A stretch of DNA of 33,902 nucleotides, from NCBI GenBank assembly GCA_030614505.1, contig JAUWTX010000002.1, forward strand, positions 1 through 33,902, read 5' to 3'. Shown here piece after piece: positions 1 through 8,183 of the stretch. The notes beneath the pieces are model-generated. The model did not search any database and was not told the DNA's origin. It saw only the letters and a list, made by a program, of their open reading frames with translations. Numbering within the stretch: position 1 is the stretch's first letter; every line of letters starts with the position of its first letter. The stretch is from Desulfuromonadales bacterium. GTDB lineage: Bacteria; Desulfobacterota; Desulfuromonadia; Desulfuromonadales; BM103. The translations under genes and the position numbers were made by a program.

Positions 1-243
1 CATGGTGACTACTTAAAGATTAGCGTGAGTGATACCGGTATTGGAATCTCCAAGGATAAGTTGGAAGAGATTTTCGAGTCTTTTAGGCAGGTGGATAGTT
101 CGTCGACTCGCAGACATGGAGGCGTAGGCTTGGGATTGGCTATTTCAAAAGGATTGACTGAGCTGATGGGCAGGAGTATCAGTGTCCACAGTGAGCTTGG
201 TCAAGGTAGCGTATTTAGTTTTACTCTGCCAATAAAAACGTGA
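1..243 (+). CDS. Sensor histidine kinase, C-terminal ATPase domain (5'-truncated by window edge)
   Basis: Frame 1 is open from base 1 ([17 protein letters not shown]...), with G1 (DTGIGI), F (FESFRQVD) and G2 ([13 protein letters not shown]) motifs of HATPase_c. Confidence 0.9.
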   Translation, partial: HGDYLKISVSDTGIGISKDKLEEIFESFRQVDSSSTRRHGGVGLGLAISKGLTELMGRSISVHSELGQGSVFSFTLPIKT

Positions 244-398
244 AGAATCAAGAGGGGTAATGTTGCTACTTACATTTCACCATTTAATAAACACAGAAAA
301 GACCAACCCCAAAAAGGATGTTTGCCTTTCTTATTGATCACTACTTCTGAGACGAAAACGGGTGTGTTATTGATAGAGACATTTAAGACGACAAAATG

Positions 399-439
399 AT
401 GGCCACCGGGATCAATTCCGAGTGGCCATTTATCTTTTT
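399..439 (+). terminator. Putative rho-independent terminator
   Basis: ATGGCCACCGGGA-tcaa-TTCCGaGTGGCCAT stem with one bulged A, followed by ttatcttttt. Confidence 0.6.
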
Positions 440-521
440 CAGTGATTTTTGAAAATTGGTAAGTGGGTGGTATAATAATCTCAGCAATTTAGCCGCATAT
501 AGATGGAGGGGTATGTGAGGA

Positions 522-905
522 TTGTTTATGTTTAACGTAGTACCAAAAGGCATAAATCGCTTGGATATTGAGTTGAGTGGAAAGCTGAATACTGAAGAAA
601 TGAAAATTGCATTAGACGAACTTGTCAGTAAGTCGAAGGACATTAAAAACGGCAAAATGTTGTATGACGTTATCGACTTTCACCTTCCGTCACTTGGGGC
701 AATTGCAGTTGAATTTTCTCGACTTCCTGCGATGTTTGGTCTTATGAAAAAATTTGACCGCGCAGCGGTATTGACTGATAAAATTTGGTTGAAGAAGGTT
801 AGTGAATTTGAGGGGGTTTTGTACCCAGGTCTAGAGATCAAGGCTTTTGATAGAGACCAAAAAGAGGAAGCTGAAGGTTGGCTATCGGGCCATGATGTCT
901 CATAA
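522..905 (+). CDS. STAS/SpoIIAA-like (DUF3478-type) protein
   Basis: 127 aa ORF; pattern of SpoIIAA-like proteins (RLDIELSGKLNTEEMKIALDEL...LYDVIDF...RAAVLTDK). Confidence 0.65.
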   Translation: MFMFNVVPKGINRLDIELSGKLNTEEMKIALDELVSKSKDIKNGKMLYDVIDFHLPSLGAIAVEFSRLPAMFGLMKKFDRAAVLTDKIWLKKVSEFEGVLYPGLEIKAFDRDQKEEAEGWLSGHDVS

Positions 906-1153
906 ACCACGAAAAATAATAAAATCCAAGTCCACCTGGGAACAATTACTATTAATCCCCTCGCAACTAATTCTTACATCATCTAGAGATATTTTGGACA
1001 AACATATCAGAACTTGTCATGGTTGTTGTTGGAGTCAAACTTTCAATCAGAAGTTTCCCTCAACAGTTAGATGAAGCTTGGTATGCTACGATTCATACTA
1101 AATGACTGGCGGCAAAATGCCGCTTCGTACGTCACCCAATCCACCCGCATATT

Positions 1154-1378
1154 CTAACGCAACGGATCAAACAGCGATTCGAGGCCATTGAGCTTGAATT
1201 CGTAGACAGCCTGCAGCATCCTGCCCAACTTACCCTCAGGGAACCCTTTACCAGCAAACCAAACCAGATAGTTTTCCGGTAGATCAATGATCAGCCTGCC
1301 TTCGTACTTACCGAACGGCATACGTGCTTTTACCAGCTCAAGGAGTTGGGTGTGATCAAAAACGGGAGTCTCGCTCAT
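1154..1378 (-). CDS. DUF3820 family protein
   Basis: 74 aa with MPFGKYEGRLIIDLPENYLVWFAGKGFPEGKLGRMLQAVYEFKLNGL, typical of DUF3820. Confidence 0.8.
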   Translation of the reverse strand: MSETPVFDHTQLLELVKARMPFGKYEGRLIIDLPENYLVWFAGKGFPEGKLGRMLQAVYEFKLNGLESLFDPLR

Positions 1379-1379
1379 A

Positions 1380-1417
1380 GATTTACTTGGTGCCCTCGGA
1401 TTTACTTGGTGCCCTCG
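1380..1417. repeat. Perfect 19-bp tandem duplication
   Basis: gatttacttggtgccctcg occurs at 1380-1398 and again at 1399-1417. Confidence 0.95.
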
Positions 1418-1554
1418 ATGGTTTATTTGAAGGCCTCGATCAGGTCAGTCATTGCAGTGATACTATTAACTCGTTTCATCCTGTTGATCTGCGTGGAAAA
1501 GGTTGGATCCTCAATAAAGTACAGGACATTTTTAACTTTGTAGATAATCTGCTT

Positions 1555-2421
1555 TTAGCCGCAAAAGAGCTCGCGGTAACGAGTTAATAAATCCCTTAAG
1601 TAACGATGTAACATGGCTGACGTCTCCGCTTCTGTTGGCTCCTTTGCGCGATGGGTCCTCAGCCGTTCAAAGAGCAGCGGATCAGCTATTGCACCGCGCC
1701 CGAGCATCAGCCCGGCGGCGCCAGTTTCTCTGAGGATACGCCGCCCCTCGGCGGCAGTGCGGATATCGCCATTGGTGATTACCGGCAGGTGTGTTTCACG
1801 AACGACACGCTCGGTGATATTGTGGTCGGCGGTTCCGGAGTATTTTTGCGTAACTGTGCGTGGATGCAGGACCAGGAAGTCGACTTCGGCATTCTCAAAG
1901 AGCGGCAGGAGAGAAAAAATTTGCTCAGGATCATCGTAGCCTGCTCGCAACTTGATGGAGAAGGTTCCGGTGGTGGCAGCACGCAGGGCAGGAATGAGCT
2001 CTGTCAGCAGCTCAGGGTGTCGCAGCATGGCACCGCCGGTTGCAGCGGTGGTCATGCGCCCGTAAGGACAGCCCATGTTGAGGTTAATATGGCTGGCACC
2101 GACAGCTTCAGCATTGCGAACAGCTGCCACCAGGGCTTTGCCGTTGTTGCCGACCAACTGTACTACCATTGGAACATTACCGCGCGTGCTGGAGATCTCT
2201 TTCAAATCACTGCGCTTCAAGCATTTGCGACTAACATTACTGACCCGCATGAACTCGGTGAATACAACATCTGGGTGTACCCAGTCGATAAAGAGGGCGC
2301 GCATGGCGCGATTGGTAAGCCCCTGCATCGGAGCCAGCATTAGTGGTTTCTCTCCCTCTTTCCATGGTAGTGAGTACAGATTGTTATCTGTAGTAGCAAT
2401 TACGGGTCGATCAGAATGCAT
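1555..2421 (-). CDS. tRNA-dihydrouridine synthase family protein (possibly truncated by an in-frame TAA; coherent frame continues to 1423)
   Basis: LMLAPMQGLTNRAMR, NLNMGCPYGRMTTAATGGAML, IKLRAGYDD, LHPRTVTQKYSG, ITNGDI, GLMLGRGAIADP motifs of the Dus family. Confidence 0.85.
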   Translation of the reverse strand: MHSDRPVIATTDNNLYSLPWKEGEKPLMLAPMQGLTNRAMRALFIDWVHPDVVFTEFMRVSNVSRKCLKRSDLKEISSTRGNVPMVVQLVGNNGKALVAAVRNAEAVGASHINLNMGCPYGRMTTAATGGAMLRHPELLTELIPALRAATTGTFSIKLRAGYDDPEQIFSLLPLFENAEVDFLVLHPRTVTQKYSGTADHNITERVVRETHLPVITNGDIRTAAEGRRILRETGAAGLMLGRGAIADPLLFERLRTHRAKEPTEAETSAMLHRYLRDLLTRYRELFCG

Positions 2422-2436
2422 GGGGTCGTGTCTGCC

Positions 2437-3447
2437 TTAACTCGGAGCTTGATCACTGTCTGTAGAAGTTGCGGCTATCATACTCTGATTACGGCCAGCT
2501 TGTTTAGCCCGATAAAGAGCCTCATCAGCCATGGCAACTACTTGTGAAGGAGAGAGACTTTGGTTTGGAATAACGCTGGCGATGCCAACGCTGATAGTGA
2601 CTATTGATGACACCGGTGAATCCCTGTGCGGTAATGCCAACTCTTGAATGCGGGCATGAAATGCTGCAGCCAGTTCAGTGGCCCCCTGCACATCCGTATG
2701 GGGTAGAATAGCGACAAATTCTTCGCCGCCATAGCGGGCAAGCAGGTCTCCGGCCCGGCAGAGCGCACTCTGCAATGCCCACGAAACTTTTTGTAAACAG
2801 ACATCGCCATCGAGATGGCCGTAGCGATCGTTGTACTTCTTGAAATGATCGATATCGATCATGATCACAGAAAATGGTTGTTTCCCACGCTGTTCACGCT
2901 GCCATTCACGAGATAAAAATTTATTGAAGGAGCGTCGATTGGCCAGGCCGGTGAGACTGTCTGTTACCGAAAGTCTTTCCAACTCCCGGTTCATTTCGGC
3001 AAGACGCTCGTTGAGAACCAGAAGATCCTCTTCACGAGCTTTACGGCGATTCATCTCGGTTTTCAGGCGCAGGGCAGAACGTACTCTGGCCAGCAATTCA
3101 GTGTGGCTCGGCGGCTTGGTAATGTAGTCGGTGGCTCCTGCAGAGAAAGCAGACTCTAATCCATCGAGGTGATCAACACCGCTGATAATGATAATAGGGA
3201 CATCACAGAAGACGACATGTTCGGAAAACTCCCGGCAGGCATCAATACCGTTTATCCCCGGAAGATTGATGTCCAGCAGGATCAGGTCCAGGTCGGTTTC
3301 CGTTCTGTCTGGCTCATTGAACCCGATCTCCTGATAGGCCTCTTCAACTGAATTGCAGAGAGTCAAATCAGTGTAGCCGACCTCGTTGAGAAGGTCGGAA
3401 ATGAAGGTTCTGGAAACCAGCGAGTCATCGATAATCAGTATGCTCAT
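2437..3447 (-). CDS. Response regulator with GGDEF domain (diguanylate cyclase)
   Basis: N-terminal REC (LIIDDS...LILLDINLPGINGI...ATDYITKP) and C-terminal GGDEF domain with RYGGEEF. Confidence 0.92.
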   Translation of the reverse strand: MSILIIDDSLVSRTFISDLLNEVGYTDLTLCNSVEEAYQEIGFNEPDRTETDLDLILLDINLPGINGIDACREFSEHVVFCDVPIIIISGVDHLDGLESAFSAGATDYITKPPSHTELLARVRSALRLKTEMNRRKAREEDLLVLNERLAEMNRELERLSVTDSLTGLANRRSFNKFLSREWQREQRGKQPFSVIMIDIDHFKKYNDRYGHLDGDVCLQKVSWALQSALCRAGDLLARYGGEEFVAILPHTDVQGATELAAAFHARIQELALPHRDSPVSSIVTISVGIASVIPNQSLSPSQVVAMADEALYRAKQAGRNQSMIAATSTDSDQAPS

Positions 3448-3555
3448 TGTTACACCGTAAACATAACTAACATTGTATTGCTACTGAGATAAGGATAACG
3501 CAATCTTTAAAAAGTGAAAGGCCAGATCTGTTTGGGGATGAATATGCAGTTGCCA

Positions 3556-5433
3556 TCAATCACTCAAGGCATCCAGTTCTTCCCAGCGGACATAGCTTCC
3601 AGCAAGCTCGGCTTCGATCGTTTCCAGTCGTGTCGTGGTCGCAGCGACCTGTTCTCCGGCTGTTCGGTAGAAATCCGGATTTGCCATCTTTGCATGTAAT
3701 TCTGCGGCCTCTGTTTCAAGTGCATCGATTTGCTGTGGCAGTTCTTCCAGTTCACGCTTTTCCTTGAAAGTCAGTTTGCGAGCGCGCTCTTTTTTTGCTT
3801 TCTCTTTCAATGGCTTTTTTGCTTTAAAAACACTCTCTGGCTGTGGCTTCTGGCGAAGCCAGTCGTCATAGCCACCGACGTATTCGCAGATCTGGCCATC
3901 GCCCTCAAAGACAATGGTGCTGGTGACAACCCGGTTAAGAAATGCTCGGTCGTGACTGACCAGGAATAGCGTACCTTTGAACTCAGCCAGTAATTCTTCA
4001 AGTAGGTCAAGAGTTTCCAGGTCGAGGTCGTTGGTTGGTTCGTCGAGCACCAGGACATTGGCCTCGCGAGTGAACAGACGGGCCAGCAGCAGTCGGTTAC
4101 GTTCGCCGCCGGAGAGGATACGAACCGGACTGCGGGCCCGGTCGGGTGTAAAAAGAAAATCTTGCAGATAACCGATCACATGACGGGATTTGCCACCGAT
4201 CACCACCGTATCCTGATCTCCGGCCAGATTCTGTTGAACAGTCAACTCGGGATCGAGTTGATCGCGCAATTGGGCGAAGTAAATTATCTGCAGATTAGTA
4301 CCGAGTCTGACCGTGCCCTGTTGGGGGGACAGTTCGCCGAGCAGCAGCTTGAGCAGAGTGGTTTTGCCAATGCCGTTGGGACCGAGGATGCCGATCCGGT
4401 CACCACGCATCACCGTGGTGGAGAAGTTTTTGACCACGCTTGCATCACCGTAGGCAAAAGATAATCCTTCCACTTTGGCAACCAGTTTGCCGCTACGTTC
4501 AGCCTCCTGCAGGTTGAAGCGGGCTGTACCAATACGTTCCCGTCGCTGACGATGTTCTTCACGCATCTTCTGCAACGCACGCACGCGTCCTTCGTTGCGG
4601 GTGCGACGAGCCTTGATCCCTTTGCGGATCCAGATTTCCTCTTCGGCCATTCTTTTGTCGAATCTGGCGTTTTCCTGGCTTTCTGCGTGTAGTAGCTCTT
4701 CCTTACGTTGCAGAAAGGTGTCGTAGTCGCAGGCGAAATCAAACAGACGACCGCGATCAATCTCAACGATGCGGGTTGCCAGGTTACGTAAAAAAGCCCG
4801 GTCGTGGGTAACAAAGACCAAGGTCAGGTTCTCGCGCTTCAGGAACTCCTCCAGCCAGGTAATCGACTCTATATCAAGATGGTTGGTCGGTTCGTCGAGT
4901 AAAAGGATCTCGGGATCGACGGCAAGTGCCCTGGCCAGCAAGACTCTGCGCATCAGGCCCCCGGAGAGGGTTGCAACCAGGTGATCAGCAGGCAGCTTGA
5001 GGCGGGAGAGAACTTGCTCAATGCGTTGTTGATGCGCCCAACCATCACAACTTTCGAGTTCATGCTGCACATCGGAGAGCTCGTTGTGTAAATCAATTTC
5101 GCCCTGTTCCATGCGCTGGCTCAGCTTGCGATAGCAGCTGAGGTGCACACCGATAGGGCCTAGCCCCTGTGCGATGGCTTCGTAGATTGTTCCTTGCAGG
5201 TTGCGGGGAATGTCCTGCTCCAGGCGTGCAACACGCAACCCCTGCTGGCGATCGATGACTCCATCATCCGGGGGCAATTCTCCGGCAATCACTTTAAGCA
5301 GTGTTGATTTGCCGGTACCGTTGCGGCCGAGCAAGCAGATGCGCTCGCCTTTGGCAATGCGCAGGGAGATGTCCTCGAACACAGGGGGCCCGCCGAAAGC
5401 CAGGCTGATATTGCGGAGATTGATAAATGCCAT
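3556..5433 (-). CDS. ABC-F family ATP-binding protein (Uup-like)
   Basis: Two Walker A (GRNGTGKST, GPNGIGKTT), two signature motifs (LSGGLMRR, LSGGERNR), LLLDEPTNHLD / LVLDEPTNDLD; C-terminal coiled-coil. Start chosen at MAFINLRNISLAFGG. Confidence 0.92.
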   Translation of the reverse strand: MAFINLRNISLAFGGPPVFEDISLRIAKGERICLLGRNGTGKSTLLKVIAGELPPDDGVIDRQQGLRVARLEQDIPRNLQGTIYEAIAQGLGPIGVHLSCYRKLSQRMEQGEIDLHNELSDVQHELESCDGWAHQQRIEQVLSRLKLPADHLVATLSGGLMRRVLLARALAVDPEILLLDEPTNHLDIESITWLEEFLKRENLTLVFVTHDRAFLRNLATRIVEIDRGRLFDFACDYDTFLQRKEELLHAESQENARFDKRMAEEEIWIRKGIKARRTRNEGRVRALQKMREEHRQRRERIGTARFNLQEAERSGKLVAKVEGLSFAYGDASVVKNFSTTVMRGDRIGILGPNGIGKTTLLKLLLGELSPQQGTVRLGTNLQIIYFAQLRDQLDPELTVQQNLAGDQDTVVIGGKSRHVIGYLQDFLFTPDRARSPVRILSGGERNRLLLARLFTREANVLVLDEPTNDLDLETLDLLEELLAEFKGTLFLVSHDRAFLNRVVTSTIVFEGDGQICEYVGGYDDWLRQKPQPESVFKAKKPLKEKAKKERARKLTFKEKRELEELPQQIDALETEAAELHAKMANPDFYRTAGEQVAATTTRLETIEAELAGSYVRWEELDALSD

Positions 5434-5612
5434 GAATACTCTCTTTTGAAAATACAGGGGATTATGGCAGAAGGTTGCTGTGATGCAAAGTAAAACGGTC
5501 ACAGCGTTATTATGACCCTGCTGAAAAAGCCAGTAGTAGATTTTCTTCTTCGGGGCAGAGGCTTGGTGTTAAACTGCGCAATTATAGTGATTTATCTCAA
5601 TGGAGAATTAAG

Positions 5613-6440
5613 ATGCTTGAAGTTGGCCACATGAACCTGCTCAAAGTGCATGAGATTGACGAAGATGGTGCCTGGCTGCGAGAAGGCCGGGAAGAGGCCC
5701 TGTTGCCGAAGAGTGAAATTGATGAAGCGATCAAACCAGGTGATATGCTTAGGGTTTTTGTCTATATCGATATGTCCGGGCAGCCGGTAGCGACCCTTAG
5801 GCAGCCAAATGCCGAAGTCGGCGAGTTTGCTCTGATGCGTGCCAGTCAGGTCAACGTCCATGGTGCCTTCATGGATTGGGGTTTGGCCAAGGATCTTCTG
5901 GTCCCGCTTAAAGAACAGTCGGAGACGATGAAGCCCGGTCGTCATTACCTGGTCAAAGTTCGACTCGATCGTGAGGGTCGGCCAATCGGTACGGCGCGTA
6001 TCGATAAATGTCTCTCCCGTATCGACAATACCATTGGTGACGGTCAGGAGGTGGATCTGATTGTCTGGCAGTTCACCGAACTCGGTGCCAAGGTAATTGT
6101 CAACCATCGCTTCGGCGGTTTGCTCTACCGTGACGAGATCGGTGATCGCCTCAATTACGGTGATCAACTGAAAGGCTATATACGCCAGATTCGCCCCGAT
6201 GGAAAGATTGACTGTACCCTGAGTATGGGTACCAAGGGCGACAGGGATGATGCCAGGGAGAAAATCATAAAAGCTTTGTTGGACCACCAGGGTTTTCTGC
6301 CGCTGCATGACAAGAGTCCATCAGAGCAGATTCAGAAGATGCTCGGTATGAGCAAAAAACTTTTCAAAAAAGGTATTGGAGGTCTGTACAAGTCTGATCT
6401 GATCGAGTTGACAGACGACGGAATTCGGTTAAAAGATTAA
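5613..6440 (+). CDS. CvfB-like S1 RNA-binding domain protein
   Basis: 275 aa; LLKVHEIDEDGAWLREGREEALLPKSEI..., VNVHGAFMDWGLAKDLLVPLKEQ, C-terminal winged-helix-like KKLFKKGIGGLYK. Confidence 0.85.
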   Translation: MLEVGHMNLLKVHEIDEDGAWLREGREEALLPKSEIDEAIKPGDMLRVFVYIDMSGQPVATLRQPNAEVGEFALMRASQVNVHGAFMDWGLAKDLLVPLKEQSETMKPGRHYLVKVRLDREGRPIGTARIDKCLSRIDNTIGDGQEVDLIVWQFTELGAKVIVNHRFGGLLYRDEIGDRLNYGDQLKGYIRQIRPDGKIDCTLSMGTKGDRDDAREKIIKALLDHQGFLPLHDKSPSEQIQKMLGMSKKLFKKGIGGLYKSDLIELTDDGIRLKD

Positions 6441-6538
6441 TCGTGAGTGAGAGTCTGTCGGTTGTTTTGGAAGCAAACAAATAACCGGTCAGATAAAGTA
6501 GTTTACTTCCCTGACATTCAAGAAAAAGGAGAGACAAG

Positions 6539-6730
6539 ATGGCAACTTATACCTGTGCAAAATGTGGAATGGGCGTCAATGCAACCTGTGCCAAGTGTGA
6601 TAGCCCACTTGAAAATGACACCTTGGATCTGGGTGATGGTAACAGCGTACAGGTTTCAAAATGCCCGAACGGGCATGGCAAGATCAAGTCGCCAATGTGC
6701 TGTGGCGAGGATATGAGCTGTTCTCTTTAG
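6539..6730 (+). CDS. Small cysteine-rich zinc-ribbon-like protein
   Basis: 63 aa with CAKCGMGVNATCAKCDSP and CPNGHGKIKSPMCCGEDMSC; AAGGAGAGACAAG ribosome-binding site just upstream. Confidence 0.75.
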   Translation: MATYTCAKCGMGVNATCAKCDSPLENDTLDLGDGNSVQVSKCPNGHGKIKSPMCCGEDMSCSL

Positions 6731-6761
6731 AGTGAGCAGACGTGCTTGAGTGAACAGACAG

Positions 6762-6801
6762 GAACGACAAAGGGCAGCCCATTGGCTGCCCTTTGTCGTT
6801 C
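6762..6801. terminator. Perfect 18-bp palindromic stem, 4-nt loop; probable bidirectional terminator
   Basis: GAACGACAAAGGGCAGCC-catt-GGCTGCCCTTTGTCGTTC between convergent genes. Confidence 0.8.
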
Positions 6802-6802
6802 T

Positions 6803-6837
6803 CAAAAGAAAGAGGATCATCCTTCCTCTTTCTTTTG
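6803..6837. terminator. Second perfect 14-bp palindrome, overlapping the response-regulator stop codon
   Basis: CAAAAGAAAGAGGA-tcatcct-TCCTCTTTCTTTTG. Confidence 0.75.
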
Positions 6838-7197
6838 TAGAGAATCAAAAACCATATCCAGCACCACCTTTTGTCGTGCTTCATTTTTGTTCAATACTGC
6901 CAGGCATTGTCCCATGGGGAAGCGTTTGTGCAGGTAGTCTGCATCCCGACCGGAAAGAATGATGATGCGCCTTTTGTCTACGCCCTTATCAATGGCGTAG
7001 GAGAGCAGTTTGCTGCCGTCGAGATCAGGCATTTCCAGATCGAGCAATAGCAGATCGAGATCAGCATTAATCTGGGCTAGTGCCTGTAGCGAGTTGTCAT
7101 ATGCAAGGATTTCCAGCTTGGGATAACGTTCGCGTACATAGCTGGTGAGAAATTCAAGAAAGAGACGATCATCATCGATGAGCAGGATCTTTTTCAT
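6817..7197 (-). CDS. Single-domain response regulator
   Basis: MKKILLIDDDRLFLEFL...DLLLLDLEMPDLDG...IIILSGRD...VLNKNEA; no output domain. Start chosen at MKKILLIDDD rather than the ORF-track start. Confidence 0.88.
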   Translation of the reverse strand: MKKILLIDDDRLFLEFLTSYVRERYPKLEILAYDNSLQALAQINADLDLLLLDLEMPDLDGSKLLSYAIDKGVDKRRIIILSGRDADYLHKRFPMGQCLAVLNKNEARQKVVLDMVFDSLQKKEEG

Positions 7198-7324
7198 GGT
7201 GTTTTGCCTGATTGTGAACATCATCACTACAACCAGTATATCAAGTAAACACAAAAAGGGGAGACCTGATGACTTCGTAGCAGGTTTTTGTTAAGTCCGG
7301 CAGCTTCCTGGGTTAAACTATCAT

Positions 7325-7342
7325 AAGCTTACAAGCTTACAG
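7325..7342. repeat. Short tandem repeat (aagcttac)x2 + ag
   Basis: Exact 8-nt duplication in the intergenic spacer; contains the cttacag unit also seen at 20861. Confidence 0.6.
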
Positions 7343-7382
7343 CGGTTTCCCCCTCACTTGTTTATTATGATTGGATAGCAAG

Positions 7383-8153
7383 ATGCATCTTGTCGTAGTA
7401 CATGGCTGGCAGAAAGAAGAGGCAGTGGTTGCCAAAATTATCGCCGACACGCTGGGCACCGTAGTTTACGAAGCTCGGCAAAAGATCTCCGGCGGCGGGC
7501 CAGCGGTACTCACGAGTTTTGCCGATCCGCACCAGGCCGAGGTGTTGGCAGCCAGGTTGTCCCGGGACGGAGTCCCCGCATTGGTGATTGATACCGTGGC
7601 TGTGCGCAACAGGAAGCCGCCGCTTCATGTTCGCCGCTTTGTACTGGGGGCGCAGGCGTTGCAGCTTGAGTTGTTCGGTGGAGATACCTGCGACATTGCC
7701 TACGGCAAGATTGATCTGCTGCTTGTCGCCATCTGCAGTGCCGGACAGTCGCAAACCACGGATACAGAGACGAAGCGTAAATTCAGCCTCGGTAAAACCC
7801 TGCTTGCTGGTGGTATACCGATGACCAGGAAAGTGAAGAGCGCGACGGTCATTACTGTCGAAGAACGAGACGAAACCCTTTTGTTGTATACGCAAGAACG
7901 CGTAACGGTAATCTTCGATCGGGCTGCGATGAACTACGACGGTCTCGGTGATGCGATGCAGTTTACGCGCGATCTCAATTTTACCCACCTGAAGAACGAA
8001 TTGCGACGTTTGGCTCCCCAGGCCAGCTATGATGACCGTCTGCTCAAGCGGGCCGCGCTGGTTCGTCTGCTCGGACCTGCGCTCAACCCGGAAACCGACC
8101 ACGATCTGGCTTTCGAAATCCTGGCCAGGAGTCTGAGAGAGAAGTCCTTATAG
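7383..8153 (+). CDS. Uncharacterised protein
   Basis: ~256 aa ORF with ATG at 7383 (MHLVVVHGWQKEEAVVAKIIADTLG...); no family recognised by eye. Confidence 0.75.
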   Translation: MHLVVVHGWQKEEAVVAKIIADTLGTVVYEARQKISGGGPAVLTSFADPHQAEVLAARLSRDGVPALVIDTVAVRNRKPPLHVRRFVLGAQALQLELFGGDTCDIAYGKIDLLLVAICSAGQSQTTDTETKRKFSLGKTLLAGGIPMTRKVKSATVITVEERDETLLLYTQERVTVIFDRAAMNYDGLGDAMQFTRDLNFTHLKNELRRLAPQASYDDRLLKRAALVRLLGPALNPETDHDLAFEILARSLREKSL

Positions 8154-8183
8154 TCCGACACCCTCCCGGGGTTCAGCCTGTCC

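Noticed and set aside
847-1074. 75-aa plus-strand ORF overlapping the STAS gene
   Set aside because: Overlaps the better-supported ORF and has no recognisable features.
1109-1123. GCGGCA-aaa-TGCCGC hairpin as a terminator
   Set aside because: Only 6 bp with a 3-nt loop and no U-tract on either side.
1423-1557. Frameshift in the dus 3' region
   Set aside because: Rechecked: the frame is continuous from the TAA at 1555 to the TAA at 1423 (43 sense codons), so only one stop codon needs explaining.
1651-2343. 230-aa plus-strand ORF
   Set aside because: Antisense to the dus coding sequence with strong Dus motifs.
5592-6308. 238-aa minus-strand ORF
   Set aside because: Antisense to the clear CvfB-like gene; no domain recognised.
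7365-8102. 245-aa minus-strand ORF
   Set aside because: Shadow ORF almost fully antisense to the better-supported + strand gene at 7383-8153; low-complexity, Q/R-rich and not protein-family-like.
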